Source: Dipylidium caninum | Lineage: Eukaryota; Platyhelminthes; Cestoda; Cyclophyllidea; Dipylidiidae | NCBI GenBank assembly: GCA_017562135.1 | Contig: QEYB01000646.1 | Coordinates: 1 to 64,000 of the forward strand | DNA: 64,000 bases | Reading direction: 5' to 3' | In this document: positions 27,120 to 38,000 of the stretch, piece after piece | Layout of the letters: each line of letters opens with the position of its first letter | Numbering within the stretch: position 1 is the first letter of the stretch | The notes under the pieces: generated by a model | Seen by the model: only the letters and a program-made list of their open reading frames with translations | What the model was told of the DNA's origin: nothing | The model's database searches: none | Program-made: the position numbers and the translations under genes

Positions 27120-30100
27120 TGCGTCGAGAGGAGAAATGTCCGGAGAAGTAGTTTTCATGACGGAAAGATGCGAAATTGACATCGTCGCACAGGACTGAGG
27201 GACTCTGCTTGCTCGGCCTCTTCTCCACTCCACCTTCGGTTCGCAGAGTCGCACCGCGTCCTCGAGGCACCGAGGCAGAAGGAGGGCAGGAGACGACTAG
27301 CGGCTGGCGGCTGGCGGCACTTCAACGCCGCCGATTGATCCTGCAGTGCTGTCCATCCCACCGGCTCTCCCGCCATGCCATCAGACACTGCATGACGGTG
27401 CGCCGTGGCCGGGCTGGTGGTCTCGCATCTGTCGGCGCCTCTTGAAGGCGGACAGCAGCGCTGTCACTGGAGTGCTCAAACGGATACGAAGACGCCGTTG
27501 CAACCAACTGACAAGACGGTGATCAGGGAGAAGGAATGCGGCGGGGGATGGAGGAGAGGAGAGGAGAGGAGAGGAGACGGGGAGAGGAGAGGAGAGGAGA
27601 GGAGACGGGGAGAGGAGAGGAGAGGAGAGGAGACGGGGAGAGGAGAGGAGAGGAGACGGGGAGAGGAGAGGAGGGAGAGGAGAGGAGAGGAGAGGAGAGG
27701 AACGGGGAGAGGAGAGGAGACGGGGAGAGGAGAGGAGACTGGGGAGAGGAGAGGAGAGGGAGAGGAGAGGAGACGGGGAGAGGAGAGGAGACGGGGAGAG
27801 GAGAGGGAGAGGAGAGGAAGGGGAGGGGAGGGGAGGGGAAGAGACGTCGAGAGGAGACGGCGAGAGGCGAGGCGAATGGAGTGAGAAGGCGATGCACAAA
27901 AGCGAGAAGGTGGACTGAGTAAAACGATGCATGAATCGAGTCGTCTGTCACCTGAATGGCAACTTCAGTGCCACCTACGACACATCGCGGTGTGGTGACA
28001 TGCTCCAACTCGTCGATTTGATTCTCCTCCACCACCTCGGTGGGAGGCGCCACTGCACCCACAGACAGGTGAGTGCATCGACGCCCGTCGCCTCTCGAAG
28101 TCTTCTGTTCCCTTTCCTTCCATTCCATTCCATTCCATTGCCTTCCCCTCCCTCTCCACCTCTTCCTTCCATCACCATGCTTCGCCACCGCGGCCCCCCC
28201 GCCCCCCCCCACCTGTACAAGTTTGCGTGTAAAGCTGACAAGGCTCTGGTGCAGAGGACTGGTTGGCGTTGGCGTTGGCGTTGGCGTTGGCGTTGGCGCT
28301 GGGGGAGCAGAATTGTGTGGGAGGCAGGTTGGGAGGCAGGTTGGGAGGCAGGTTGGGAGGCAGGTTGGGAGGCAGATGACAGTGGAGCTTTCTCGGCACC
28401 CACGCCCCGCGAGCACCTGTCACGGCCTGACCACGTGGGGCGAGTCACGATGCCGTGACACAGGCGTCGTCTGACAGGCCAGCACGGACGCCGCCTCGTG
28501 AGGCAAGTGCCTCTGCGCCACACTGACGAGGTGCTGGGCCAAGCTTCTCTGGGCGGTGCGAGTGTCATCGTCAGCGTCAGTGCCTCGGTGAGTGGAGTGG
28601 AGTGGAGTGGAGTGGTGTGGAGTGGTGTGGAGTGGAGTGGGGTGGAGTGGGGAAGCGTGCGTTGACACGGGGATCAGCGGACAGCGTTGCCCACTTGTCG
28701 GGCAGGTGGTGGGATGGCAGCGTCGGGGTGAGTCGAGTCGAGGCGAGGCGAGGCGAGGCGAGGCGAGGCGAGGCGAGGCGAGGCGAGGAGGCGAGGCGAA
28801 TCCAAGGATTGTGGTCGCAGCAGGCATGTGCAGACGACGGAGGTGGAGTGGAGCGTGTACAGGATGGAGGGGATGGAGGAGCTCTAGGGGATGGAGAGGA
28901 GGCTGCCACGCACGGGCCGAAGAGGGGATGCTGAAATGAGAGGCGATGGCTTTGGCTTCCTCGCAGACGACGACGACGACGACGACTGGGCGTAATGCAC
29001 AAGGCCTTTCTGTTAGGCGAGAGGAAGCGGGAGGAATCGGGAGGAATCGGGAGAGGAAGCGAGGGGGCGAGAGGCAGAGGCAGAGGCGGAGGCGGAGGCG
29101 GAGGCAGTGGAGGTGGCGTGGGAGAAGAGTCAGGCGTCGTGGTCTTCACTGCCACACGTCACCCCCTGCACCCCGCGAACCCCACGCACCCCTGCACTCG
29201 TGTTGTCTCCTCGTCGTCATCGCCGCGGTGCTGCCGGTGACACGAGGCGGTGGGCGCGGCTGTTGCGGTGCCATTCGTTTTAGTGCCTGTCACCTTTGTC
29301 ACATGGCGATGGAGGCGATGAAGGTGGTGGAGGCGGCGGGGGCGGTGGAGGCGGTGGTGATGTTTGTGATGGTGGCGTGAGGATGGGCGTCACAGCAGAG
29401 AGCGTGGAGAGCGGAGAGGTGGAGAGGCGGAATGCAATCAATCACCACTCAGTTGGCTTCATGTGTCACAAGAGGTCAATTATGGCCTCGTGGTGTATTG
29501 ACGACTCGTCTCGTCTCGTCTCGTCTCGTCTCGTCTCGTCTCGTCTCGTCTCGTCTCGTCTCGTCTCGTCTCGTCGTCTCGTCTCGTCTCGTCTCGTCTC
29601 GTCGTCTCGTCTCGTCTCGTCTCGTCTCGTCTCGTCTCGTCTCGTCTCGTCTCGTCTCGTCTCGTCTCGTCTCGTCTCGTCTCGTCTCGTCTCGTCTCGT
29701 CGTCTCGTCGTCTCGTCATCCTGTCTCTGGCCTTCCCGCTCCCCAGTGGAGGTGTTCACGTCAGCAGACCGAGCGCCCGCATCGTCATCGTGAGGGCCTG
29801 TGGGTGTGTGGGTGTGTGGACGTGTGACGACGTGTGTGTGACGCGCGGAGAGCGGAGGATTGTGCGCTCCACCACGTGCACGGAGGACAGCGGTGGTGAA
29901 GTGATGAAGTGGCGAGCGGGGACGGATGCCTCAACTCTGCACTTCCTTTGATGGACGAGGTGCGTTGTTGCTACTCCATCTGATTTGACGTGAGCAGCGG
30001 ATAACGGAAGTGGACGGAGAGGGGGACGAGGACGGGGACGGCGACGGGGACGGGGACGGGGACGGGGACGGGAGCTGGGAGGGGCACGGGGACCCCAGCA

Positions 30101-30290
30101 CACGCGCCTCCTCTCCCGCTCCCTGCCGCGGACGTTGTCGACAGTCGCATCGTCGGTGTCCACGAGTAGTGGGAGACGTGGAGGAAGCCCTCGGTGCAGT
30201 GCCGGAGGAGGTGAAATGCTTCCTTCTGACGGAATCGACTTCTCGTTGTTGTTTCGTCGTACTGTGGAGGAGTCGTGGAAGTAGAGGCTT
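27120..30290 (-). repeat. Inverted-repeat arm A' (inverted copy of 4160-7330)
   Basis: The reverse complement of arm A, sitting in the loop between arms C and C'. Unique stretches match almost base for base, but tandem arrays differ in length. The 12-base array is longer here (28317-28379), GGCGA pentamers at about 28738-28790 have about ten units against four, and the TCTCG array is about eight times longer. One end diverges near 27120-27172, where similarity to 7280-7330 is weaker. Confidence 0.85.
29505..29717. repeat. TCTCG pentamer microsatellite, expanded
   Basis: About 210 bases of nearly perfect TCTCG units with a few TCG slips. The matching site in arm A (4780-4806) has only about 25 bases of the complementary pentamer, so the array has expanded here or shrunk there. 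It also lies at the symmetry axis of the B/C inverted repeat. Confidence 0.95.
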
Positions 30291-32126
30291 TTTGGAGAAT
30301 GAAGCGCAGACTATTGGCCTTTCTACAGGCCCCCTGTGGTTCCGAGGTCATTCACACATCGACTTGATATCTCGTACATTCGAAGCGGTGGTATAATTAG
30401 AATGGTTATAGAAATTATCAATCTACCCCCTCAAATCATACTTTAATGACAATTTTTACTATTTTGAGCGTCATCCGGTGCTTCTGCACCAACCCTTACC
30501 CGCCACGTACTTTAAGTCTTGTCAGCCGGTTAGCAGAACAGTGACGTTTTTTGACATTTCGCGTTATCCAGCCTCCTGCGCCCGAATGTCCTGTTTTACG
30601 TCGTGTCACTTGCACATCATCTTTTGACGTGAAGCCATTTTTCGTGTTGTCGAGGGGTTTTTGTGTTTTATTGCCTTATTGCCGAGCGGTTTGTCCGCAT
30701 TCCCAGGCCTTTCCAGCCCTTCCGACACTACCGCCCCCATTTCCTCATGATTTCCACCTGCTTTAAACCAAACAGGCGTTTGGCTAAATCTGTGCCCCAC
30801 TTGTCAAGTAAATCATCGGCATTGCAAACATGTCATTTCTTCCTCAAGCCCCGTGTCGTGAGTGGTAACCTGTGCTCTCTAAAATTTTATACCTTTTCGT
30901 TGTTAGGCTGCAAAATGGGAAAGGCCTCACCTTGGCTTTTCGGTGTGCGTTTGGACCAAAGCATTGGGACTTTCGTTGGACGCGGCGAGGACGCGCCTTA
31001 AGCCGTGCTTATGACTCACATTCGTCCCAGGCGATGACTCATCCCCGCACCGGCAGCCAATGGAGTTTGAGGCGAAATCGATGATTAATCGACACGAGCC
31101 GCCTGCCCGAGGACGACATTAGGAGAGATTTCAAGACAGTTTTGCCCCACTGCGCACCTTTCGACGGCTTAGATGACTCAATCACTGCCCTCCCCCGCCT
31201 CCTCCACTCCGCCCACAGCGCTGTCTGATGGTCCAAGGCCTTGAATAGCCCGCGTGATTCAGCAACTAACTGTCCAACCGCTTAATCTCAGTGTGAACTT
31301 CAGGCCCCTTGCAACAGACGTCATGATTTCGGCAGTGGCGGCACGGGACCGCGGGTAATTGGAAGTTGGACCGGGGGGGTGTGGGGGATGCGGGGGGCTT
31401 ACAACAAGGTCCTGGAAGTCGATCTGCTTAAAAATCGACACAGACTGTCTAAATATTTATTTTAACCGTATATGAGGCATATAACTCTAACGGTTTCGGT
31501 AAATCATTGTCAGGTGGCATGTATGCCACACGTTCCCACAGTAACTGACTCACCCAATCGTGCAATAAACATCTCACTCTCCCTCCTCTACTGATGGCGG
31601 CTTCTTCCATGACGTCGAGTTGGAGGAGGCGCATCCCCCCAGTCCATGCTAGCACGTAGGGAGAACTCCGAGGTTCTGAAAGCAGATATTTCAATTGAGT
31701 GTGAAATAGGAGGATTTTGTCATGCGGATGGCCATCACTGAACAAACCATCGGGTTAGAGAGAGAGAGAGAGATAGAGAAGGAGCAATTTTTCTTGCACA
31801 TACTACTTATTTCGGTATAGGGCGACATCTGTTTTATGCACTGTTCGAGTGTTATTGTCTGGTCACGAGCTTCAATGATGCCAGCTTACACTTTCGTGGT
31901 GAACTGGACAAGTAAATCCAGAAGTGAGGATTTGATATGGTGAGCAGTCTCGCATTGCCACGTCGCCAAGCTTGTCTTGGCAGGCAAGAAGGAGGGTAGA
32001 GAAGAAATAAGAATGAGACAATGACAAAAAACCAGTGCATTTGAAAATAAGTAGTAAAAATCGATCGGTACGTTCTGATGCGAGTCCATCTTGTCCAAAA
32101 AAAAGCGTTTTACTCAAGATTCTTAT
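30291..32126. other. Loop sequence of the 21-kb inverted repeat; no gene recognised
   Basis: Unique, less GC-rich sequence between A' and C'. Frames up to about 110 codons exist, none convincing. It contains a run of AGAG near 31758-31772 and C/G runs near 31374-31400. No homologue of this segment is visible elsewhere in the window. Confidence 0.5.
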
Positions 32127-33683
32127 CATTTTGACTCCCGCAGCATTTCGAGAATAAAAGATAAAGAGGAAAAAATCGAAGGATGAGGATAAAGAGGGAC
32201 GAAGAGGAGGAGGACTCAGGGAGGACTCAGGGAGGAGGAGGAGGAGGAGGAGGCGAATGGCTCAACTGGATGATGCCGTCTCGACCACCTTCATGCAACG
32301 ACAAACATAAGACGCGTTTAACAAGTCCATTGGAGATTTCGAGGACCTTGTGATGTGAGACTACTGCTTTCCATCCCCTTCCTTCCTTCCTTCCTTCCTT
32401 CCTTCCTTCCTTCCTTCCTTCCTTCCTTCCTTCCTTCCTTCCTTCCTTCCTTCCCTTCTTCCTTCCTTCCTTCCGTCTCTGTATTCCTCGCCCTGCTCCT
32501 CCCGTTCACCGGTCCACATTTCGCCCTCTCTGGAGGCCTCGAGATCCTCTCTTCCACCGCCTCCCACTCTCTTCCCCGCCTCGTGCCACCTCGTCCCCAC
32601 TCCAGTCCTCTTGGACGCCGCATCATGTGATGAGGAAGAGGTGGGCGTTCTTGAGGAATCGCCTCGCCATGTCGCCTCCGTGTCCGATGGGGAGAGAGGA
32701 GGGAAGGAGAGGGGGGGAGGAGAAGAGGGAAGGAGAGGAGAGGAGAGGTAGTGTTGGGTGTTGGGCGGTGGGGGGTGGGGGTGGGGTGGGGGATGGAAGG
32801 CACGCGGATGTGGAATGAGTGAAGGGGCTGCAAGAGGCTCGTCGGTGAGGCACGTCCGTTGTGCCCTCCAAAGGTCTCACGAGGATGTGTCAGAGGTGAT
32901 GGAGATGGTGGAGGTGGTGGAGTAGGAGTATGGCAAGGAGATTAGGTCGGGGGAGGTGAGTTGAGGTGAAAGTGAGATGAGAGAAGTCGTGTCAATTGCA
33001 GGGAAGACGGTGAACTCGGTGAACTCGGTTGCAACGGGGTGACTTGACACATCGCCATGGATGTTATTATCCGTCAGTGGAAAGTGAGTTGAACGGGGAC
33101 GTTGGGCGGTGTTGACAAGGGCCTTAGTGACAGTAGAGTGTGGTTTGTGTGTGTGTGCGTGGGGGGGGGAGGGGGGAGGGGGGATGGGGAAGACGAGGTG
33201 TGGAGAGGAATGCGAGAGAAGCTACATCGACGCAATTCCTTGTCACACTCATGTTGCTGGCTGCTGCTGCTGCCGCCGCCCCCGCCGCCGCCGCCGCCAG
33301 ACCCCCCCCCACCCATTGCTTCCCTCCCTCGCCCCCCCCTCTTCATTCATTTCTTGTTTTCATTCTCCTTCTTCTGTTTCTTCCTCTTCCTCCTCCTCCT
33401 TCGCCGATCACTTTTCCGTGCTCGACGAGGGGGACTTGATGATTGTTGGGAGAATGGAGGCTGCGCATCCTGTGAGTGGCAGCTGGTAGTGGCCGGTTGA
33501 CGGTTGACAGTTGACGGTTAACCAGTCGTCAAATGCCGATGGTGGATGAGCGAAATGCGTTGGTCACGTGGTGGTTTCGGCGTCTGGAGTACAAGTGGAA
33601 AGTAAGGCGGTGGCGGAGGGCGAATGGAAGGACCAAAGCAAGAGAGTCATTAACCTCCTCCTCCTTCTCGGCTCCTCCTCCTC
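32127..33683 (-). repeat. Inverted-repeat arm C' (partner of 25530-27093)
   Basis: Reverse complement of arm C, with the CCTT array at 32376-32475. It begins at ATTTTGACTCCCGCAGC and ends in GGA/TCC-rich sequence around CGGCTCCTCCTCC. It differs from C by short indels in homopolymers and by array length. Confidence 0.85.
32376..32475. repeat. CCTT tetranucleotide array
   Basis: About 100 bases of CCTT units with one CCCTT interruption, the counterpart of the AAGG array at 26725-26853. Confidence 0.92.
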
Positions 33684-35036
33684 CGCCTCCTCCTCCGCCT
33701 CATCTTCTCTACCCATCCGCATCCACTCGTCTTTGGCGGTTGGCTCAAGTCGGCGAGCATTGTTTTTAGTCGCCATATAAATCCTCCACCTCTCACCGCC
33801 GTGTCAACAACATCCTTTTCGCTGGCATCCACCACCTTTGACATTCTCCATGCTCTCCTGACTATGTCAGGTTCCGTTTACCCTCATTCACCGCTTCCGA
33901 TGGTGAAAAACATGATTCGGATCGCATCGACTTCAAACCCTCCTGCTTAACTCCAAACTCGTCTGCCTTATGTTTTGATTCCGCGCCTACCCGGTGTGCC
34001 GGCTTTTGTCCACTAGACACGTCGAATTCACCTCCCACCGTCGTCGTCTCGTCCCTCGCCAGGCGAGATGCGCCATCACGCACAGAGTTTTGCGGCGTCT
34101 CCCTCGAATTATTCACCTCGCCAGAATGCTCTTTAAAGGTCGTGAGATGACACACCATTCTGCCCCGATAAGACGAAAAGTAATCACTTCACCTCCTCCG
34201 CAGATGGGAATTCTGCCCATCAGGAGGGCAGTAAAGCGCCACCTCTCGTTCTTCTCCCACCACAGTCCGTGTCTCAATTCCCGTCCATTCGGGGTGAACG
34301 GGGGGCGCGAGACGGCGGCCCGGTGGCGGTGGCGGAGCATTAAGCAGCGGTCCGCTCCGAGGGAAATGCCAATTGCATCGTCGTGCATGACGTCGCCCCA
34401 GTCTACGCCGGAGTATTGCCTTTTCTGGGGAAGATTTTTCCCCTAAAATGAAATCGACGGCGATTGATTGTCTCGCGGACGACAAGAGAACAATGTCTGT
34501 CAAAGGCACTGACAAGGTTATACGGCTTGTCAGACTGTAGTGGAGACATTTTGGCGAGGGTTTGGATGCACTTTTTCCTTGACAAGTGATATTTCACCTC
34601 ATGGTCAAAGAACTGACAAGAGTGAGAATAATTTTGAAAATATTTTCGCCAGTTGGTTGAATGTCTTTAACTTACAGCCAAAGTAACATTGTTGTCGCCG
34701 TGAAGTGAAATGTTTAAAGCCGTGTTTGGTATTACATTTGACGAGGAGGACAAGCGAAAGGAGGTGAGACGATTGTCCACAAATCAGAGGAATCACATTA
34801 GTTTGTAAATGATTCAATTTTAAATCGGAGCACAACCAAAAAATACATAAATAACGGTGTATTTTTTACCAAATGAGGCGTAAAAGCTAATATAATAAGA
34901 CAAAAAATGTAAGTCGAGGCACTTGAATAAGTTAACGAGAAGAGGAATATTGAAAATCCGCAATGACTTATTGTCAATTCTACTTAATTTGAACAATGCG
35001 CATTTCAGTAGTATAAGAAGTGAACAGGATTTGCCA
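33684..35036. other. Non-homologous segment between arms C' and B'
   Basis: About 1.35 kb with no match to the equivalent left interval (24324-25529). GC-rich near 34000-34400, then AT-rich. It contains CATTTCAGTAGTATAA at 35001-35016, which recurs at 36421-36436. I see no gene. Confidence 0.55.
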
Positions 35037-38000
35037 CTGGCCTCACTCCCCGCGCCCTCGGACGCCTTGTGGTCAGGAAAGACGTGGAACAATGGACAAG
35101 TTGTTGGATAAATAACTTTGGAGTTTGAAGTCCTTCAGCGTAGGCTGCCCGACGAGAGCAAAAGGGAGAACTCCCAGGGCAACGGGATAACTGTGCACTT
35201 TAGGTGAGAATAAAAATTCAAAAATTTTTGCCACAAAATATCATTTATTTTATCAAGCTCCATACGATTTTGTGGATATGATCTTTCGGCATCTTTCAAG
35301 CGTTGTCATAATTCCAATTCGGGCAATTTTTGACCTTTGCTAGCAAAAAAAATGGAATCAAGTGTGATCTGATATTATTAGCGACGTTGAAATTTCGTCT
35401 TGAAGGAGGACCCCGTGAAACGATGAGATAATTTGTGGCGCGAGGGCGCAACGCCAGGACCGCGTGGCGGAGCGTGGCGGACGTGAACGCCAGCCCACGA
35501 GAGATCGTGGAGCTCCTGGCCAGATACCAACACCCTTACGAAGATTTGCCACTACTGGCCCACTTGCTCTAAAGGATTCGCTCATTTTGCCGAGTTTTAA
35601 ACCCCCACGACTGGAATGACCGTTTGGTGTTTCGGGAAACGTTCAAAGTGCAGTCTAATCCCACCCCACTGACCGCAAAATCTCCCCTTCCCGAATCTCT
35701 GCTTCTGATGTCGCCTGGCCTGGTTCGTCTCGCATCACCTACCCGAATCTTCCCCTTTAACCTTCTTCTCAACCCTCCACTTCTCCTTGTTCCCAGTAAC
35801 ATCCATTTGAGACGCACGGCATCGCTGCTCCCAATGCGTGGCAAGCAAAAAGCACTTTGCCCAAGCTGATGAGGCATCCACAGCTCGAGTTCCCTCCCCG
35901 TGCATGCATGTGATGCTTGAGCCTTTCTGCGACACCCCGTCTTTGTGCTCCGACCATCTGAGTCGGCAATGGCCGCAATTCACGCGGGGTGGCCCGCGAC
36001 TTCGACTGGAAGGTCGGCCAAATCGTTGAGGAATTTCCAGTGAAACACAACAGAACAAAAAATCTGACAAACCAATTCTCACCCGCTTCCTTTCAGGCCT
36101 TCGTTCCCATCTACAACACATTTGTGGTGTTGTACTTGCGATGCGTTATCGTCTCTTCGGATAAAATAGTACTACTAAGTAGTTCTGAGGTGCACGCCCA
36201 ATTCCTCCCTTTCAAATTGGCGACACAAATCAACACTATACATTGCCTGGACAAAGAGAGAGCTGGACTTAAACGCATAGTTTTTTGCACTAAATTGAGT
36301 AGAAAGTCCACATAAGAGGAAAAAAAGTTGGGGAGAGGTGCTGTGAACCACGTTGACGAGACGAAGGAAGGTGGAAGGCCGCCCTTGACTTGGCTGTCAA
36401 CCCACTACTTTTGATGCGACCATTTCAGTAGTATAACAAGTCGTCAAGGTTGTTCTGCAAAAAAAACCAAATAAAAGTTCGCAGTAGACATAAGATCGGT
36501 ATGAGTTGTGGTTTCTGACAAAAGACGGGGAGGCATGGGGAAAGAGGCGTGTGCTCAAACGCTGGCAGAGGGGAGTCGCCTTTAGGGGGGGGGGGGGGCG
36601 GGGGCGGGGCGGGAGGGTCGATTTAGCTTGTCACTCCCTCCACCTCCAACACTCGACGCCGCACATGACAGGGTCGAGTGGCATGAAAGAGGAGGAGATT
36701 GGTCGGCCAGGCGATCGCGCCGATGCCACGGGTGGGCGCGACGAGGGCAGGCCATAATGGTAAGTGAAGTGGGTGGAGAGAGAAGGCTGGGCAAGTAGAC
36801 AAGTGGGCAAGTGGGCCAATATAGTGGACAATGACAAGTGGACAAGTGGATATAGTGCAGGAGTGCATGCAAGAGACGCCAAACGGAGGCGAGGCGGTCA
36901 GATTGGAAGTCGAGTCGGAAGGCGGACAGTTTGGGAGGCAGTCGCTTAGCGCAGTCGAGAATAGTGGACGCATTCAGCGTTGCGTGAAGTTGTTGGGGAG
37001 GACAAGATGTGGACATTTAGGAGGAGACGGGCAGTTTTTGCATTTGCGAGCGACTGGCACAAGGCGTGGACGCGGAAGACAGTGGCACGTTCGGTTCGCA
37101 GTGAAGACGACGAAGCGTTTGCGCCTGCGAGGTGCGTGGAAGGCGACCTGTCGAGACGGGGGCTGAAGAGGAACGGTGATGTGCGTGGGAAGCAGTGACC
37201 CTGTGGTGAACTGGTGGGTGGTGGAAGAGTTGGCGTCTCAGAAGAGGTCTGGTGGAGGCGGTGTGGAGGGAGGACGCGATGGCAGACGAGAGGTGGCTTT
37301 CCTCCTCTCCTCCTCAGTGCGTCTTCCTCTGCCTCTGCCTCTGCCTGTCTTGCTGTCGTCTCCTTGTTCACCGCCTCGTTCACCGAAACGCCTCGTTCAC
37401 TAAACGGAGGTGGACGAGGTGGACGAGGTGGACGAGGGGGATCGGGGCTTCTCGAGGTGGGGCGAGGTGAGTGCGTGCTGCTTCGACGCGAGCTCGAGGG
37501 AGAGCGGAGGGTGTGCCAGTGTCGTGGAGTTGCGCCAAACCGACCCGAAATGCCCCCTCGTGTGGCGGCTGGGTGACAGCACAGACTCGTTGTGGTGGAG
37601 GGTCGTCGTCGGGAGGGGGCACCACTCACACGCGGAGTGAAGAGACACTGGCTGATGTGGCGATGTGCGTGATGTGGTTGATGTGGTGACGCGGTGGTCT
37701 TCCGATGGGTGGCAGACACGCTGTCGCGCGACAGTCATGCGACAAGTCATGCGACAGGCACACGCGCAGGTGCCGGTTTCGCTGCGGTTGCGGTTGCGGT
37801 TGCGGTTTGCGGGTGCGGGTGCAGTGGAGCTGACACAGCGAGTGGACGATCACGCGTCCGCGAGAGGCGAGAGAAGTGGAACACGTCGCGGATGAGTTTT
37901 GTCTGCTCGGAGACCGAGGTCGGTCGTGAGGACGGCGGTTGGCGGGAGTGGAACGTGGGAAGAAATGGCGACCGTGTTGGGCGTTGCGGTGATGTGCTCT

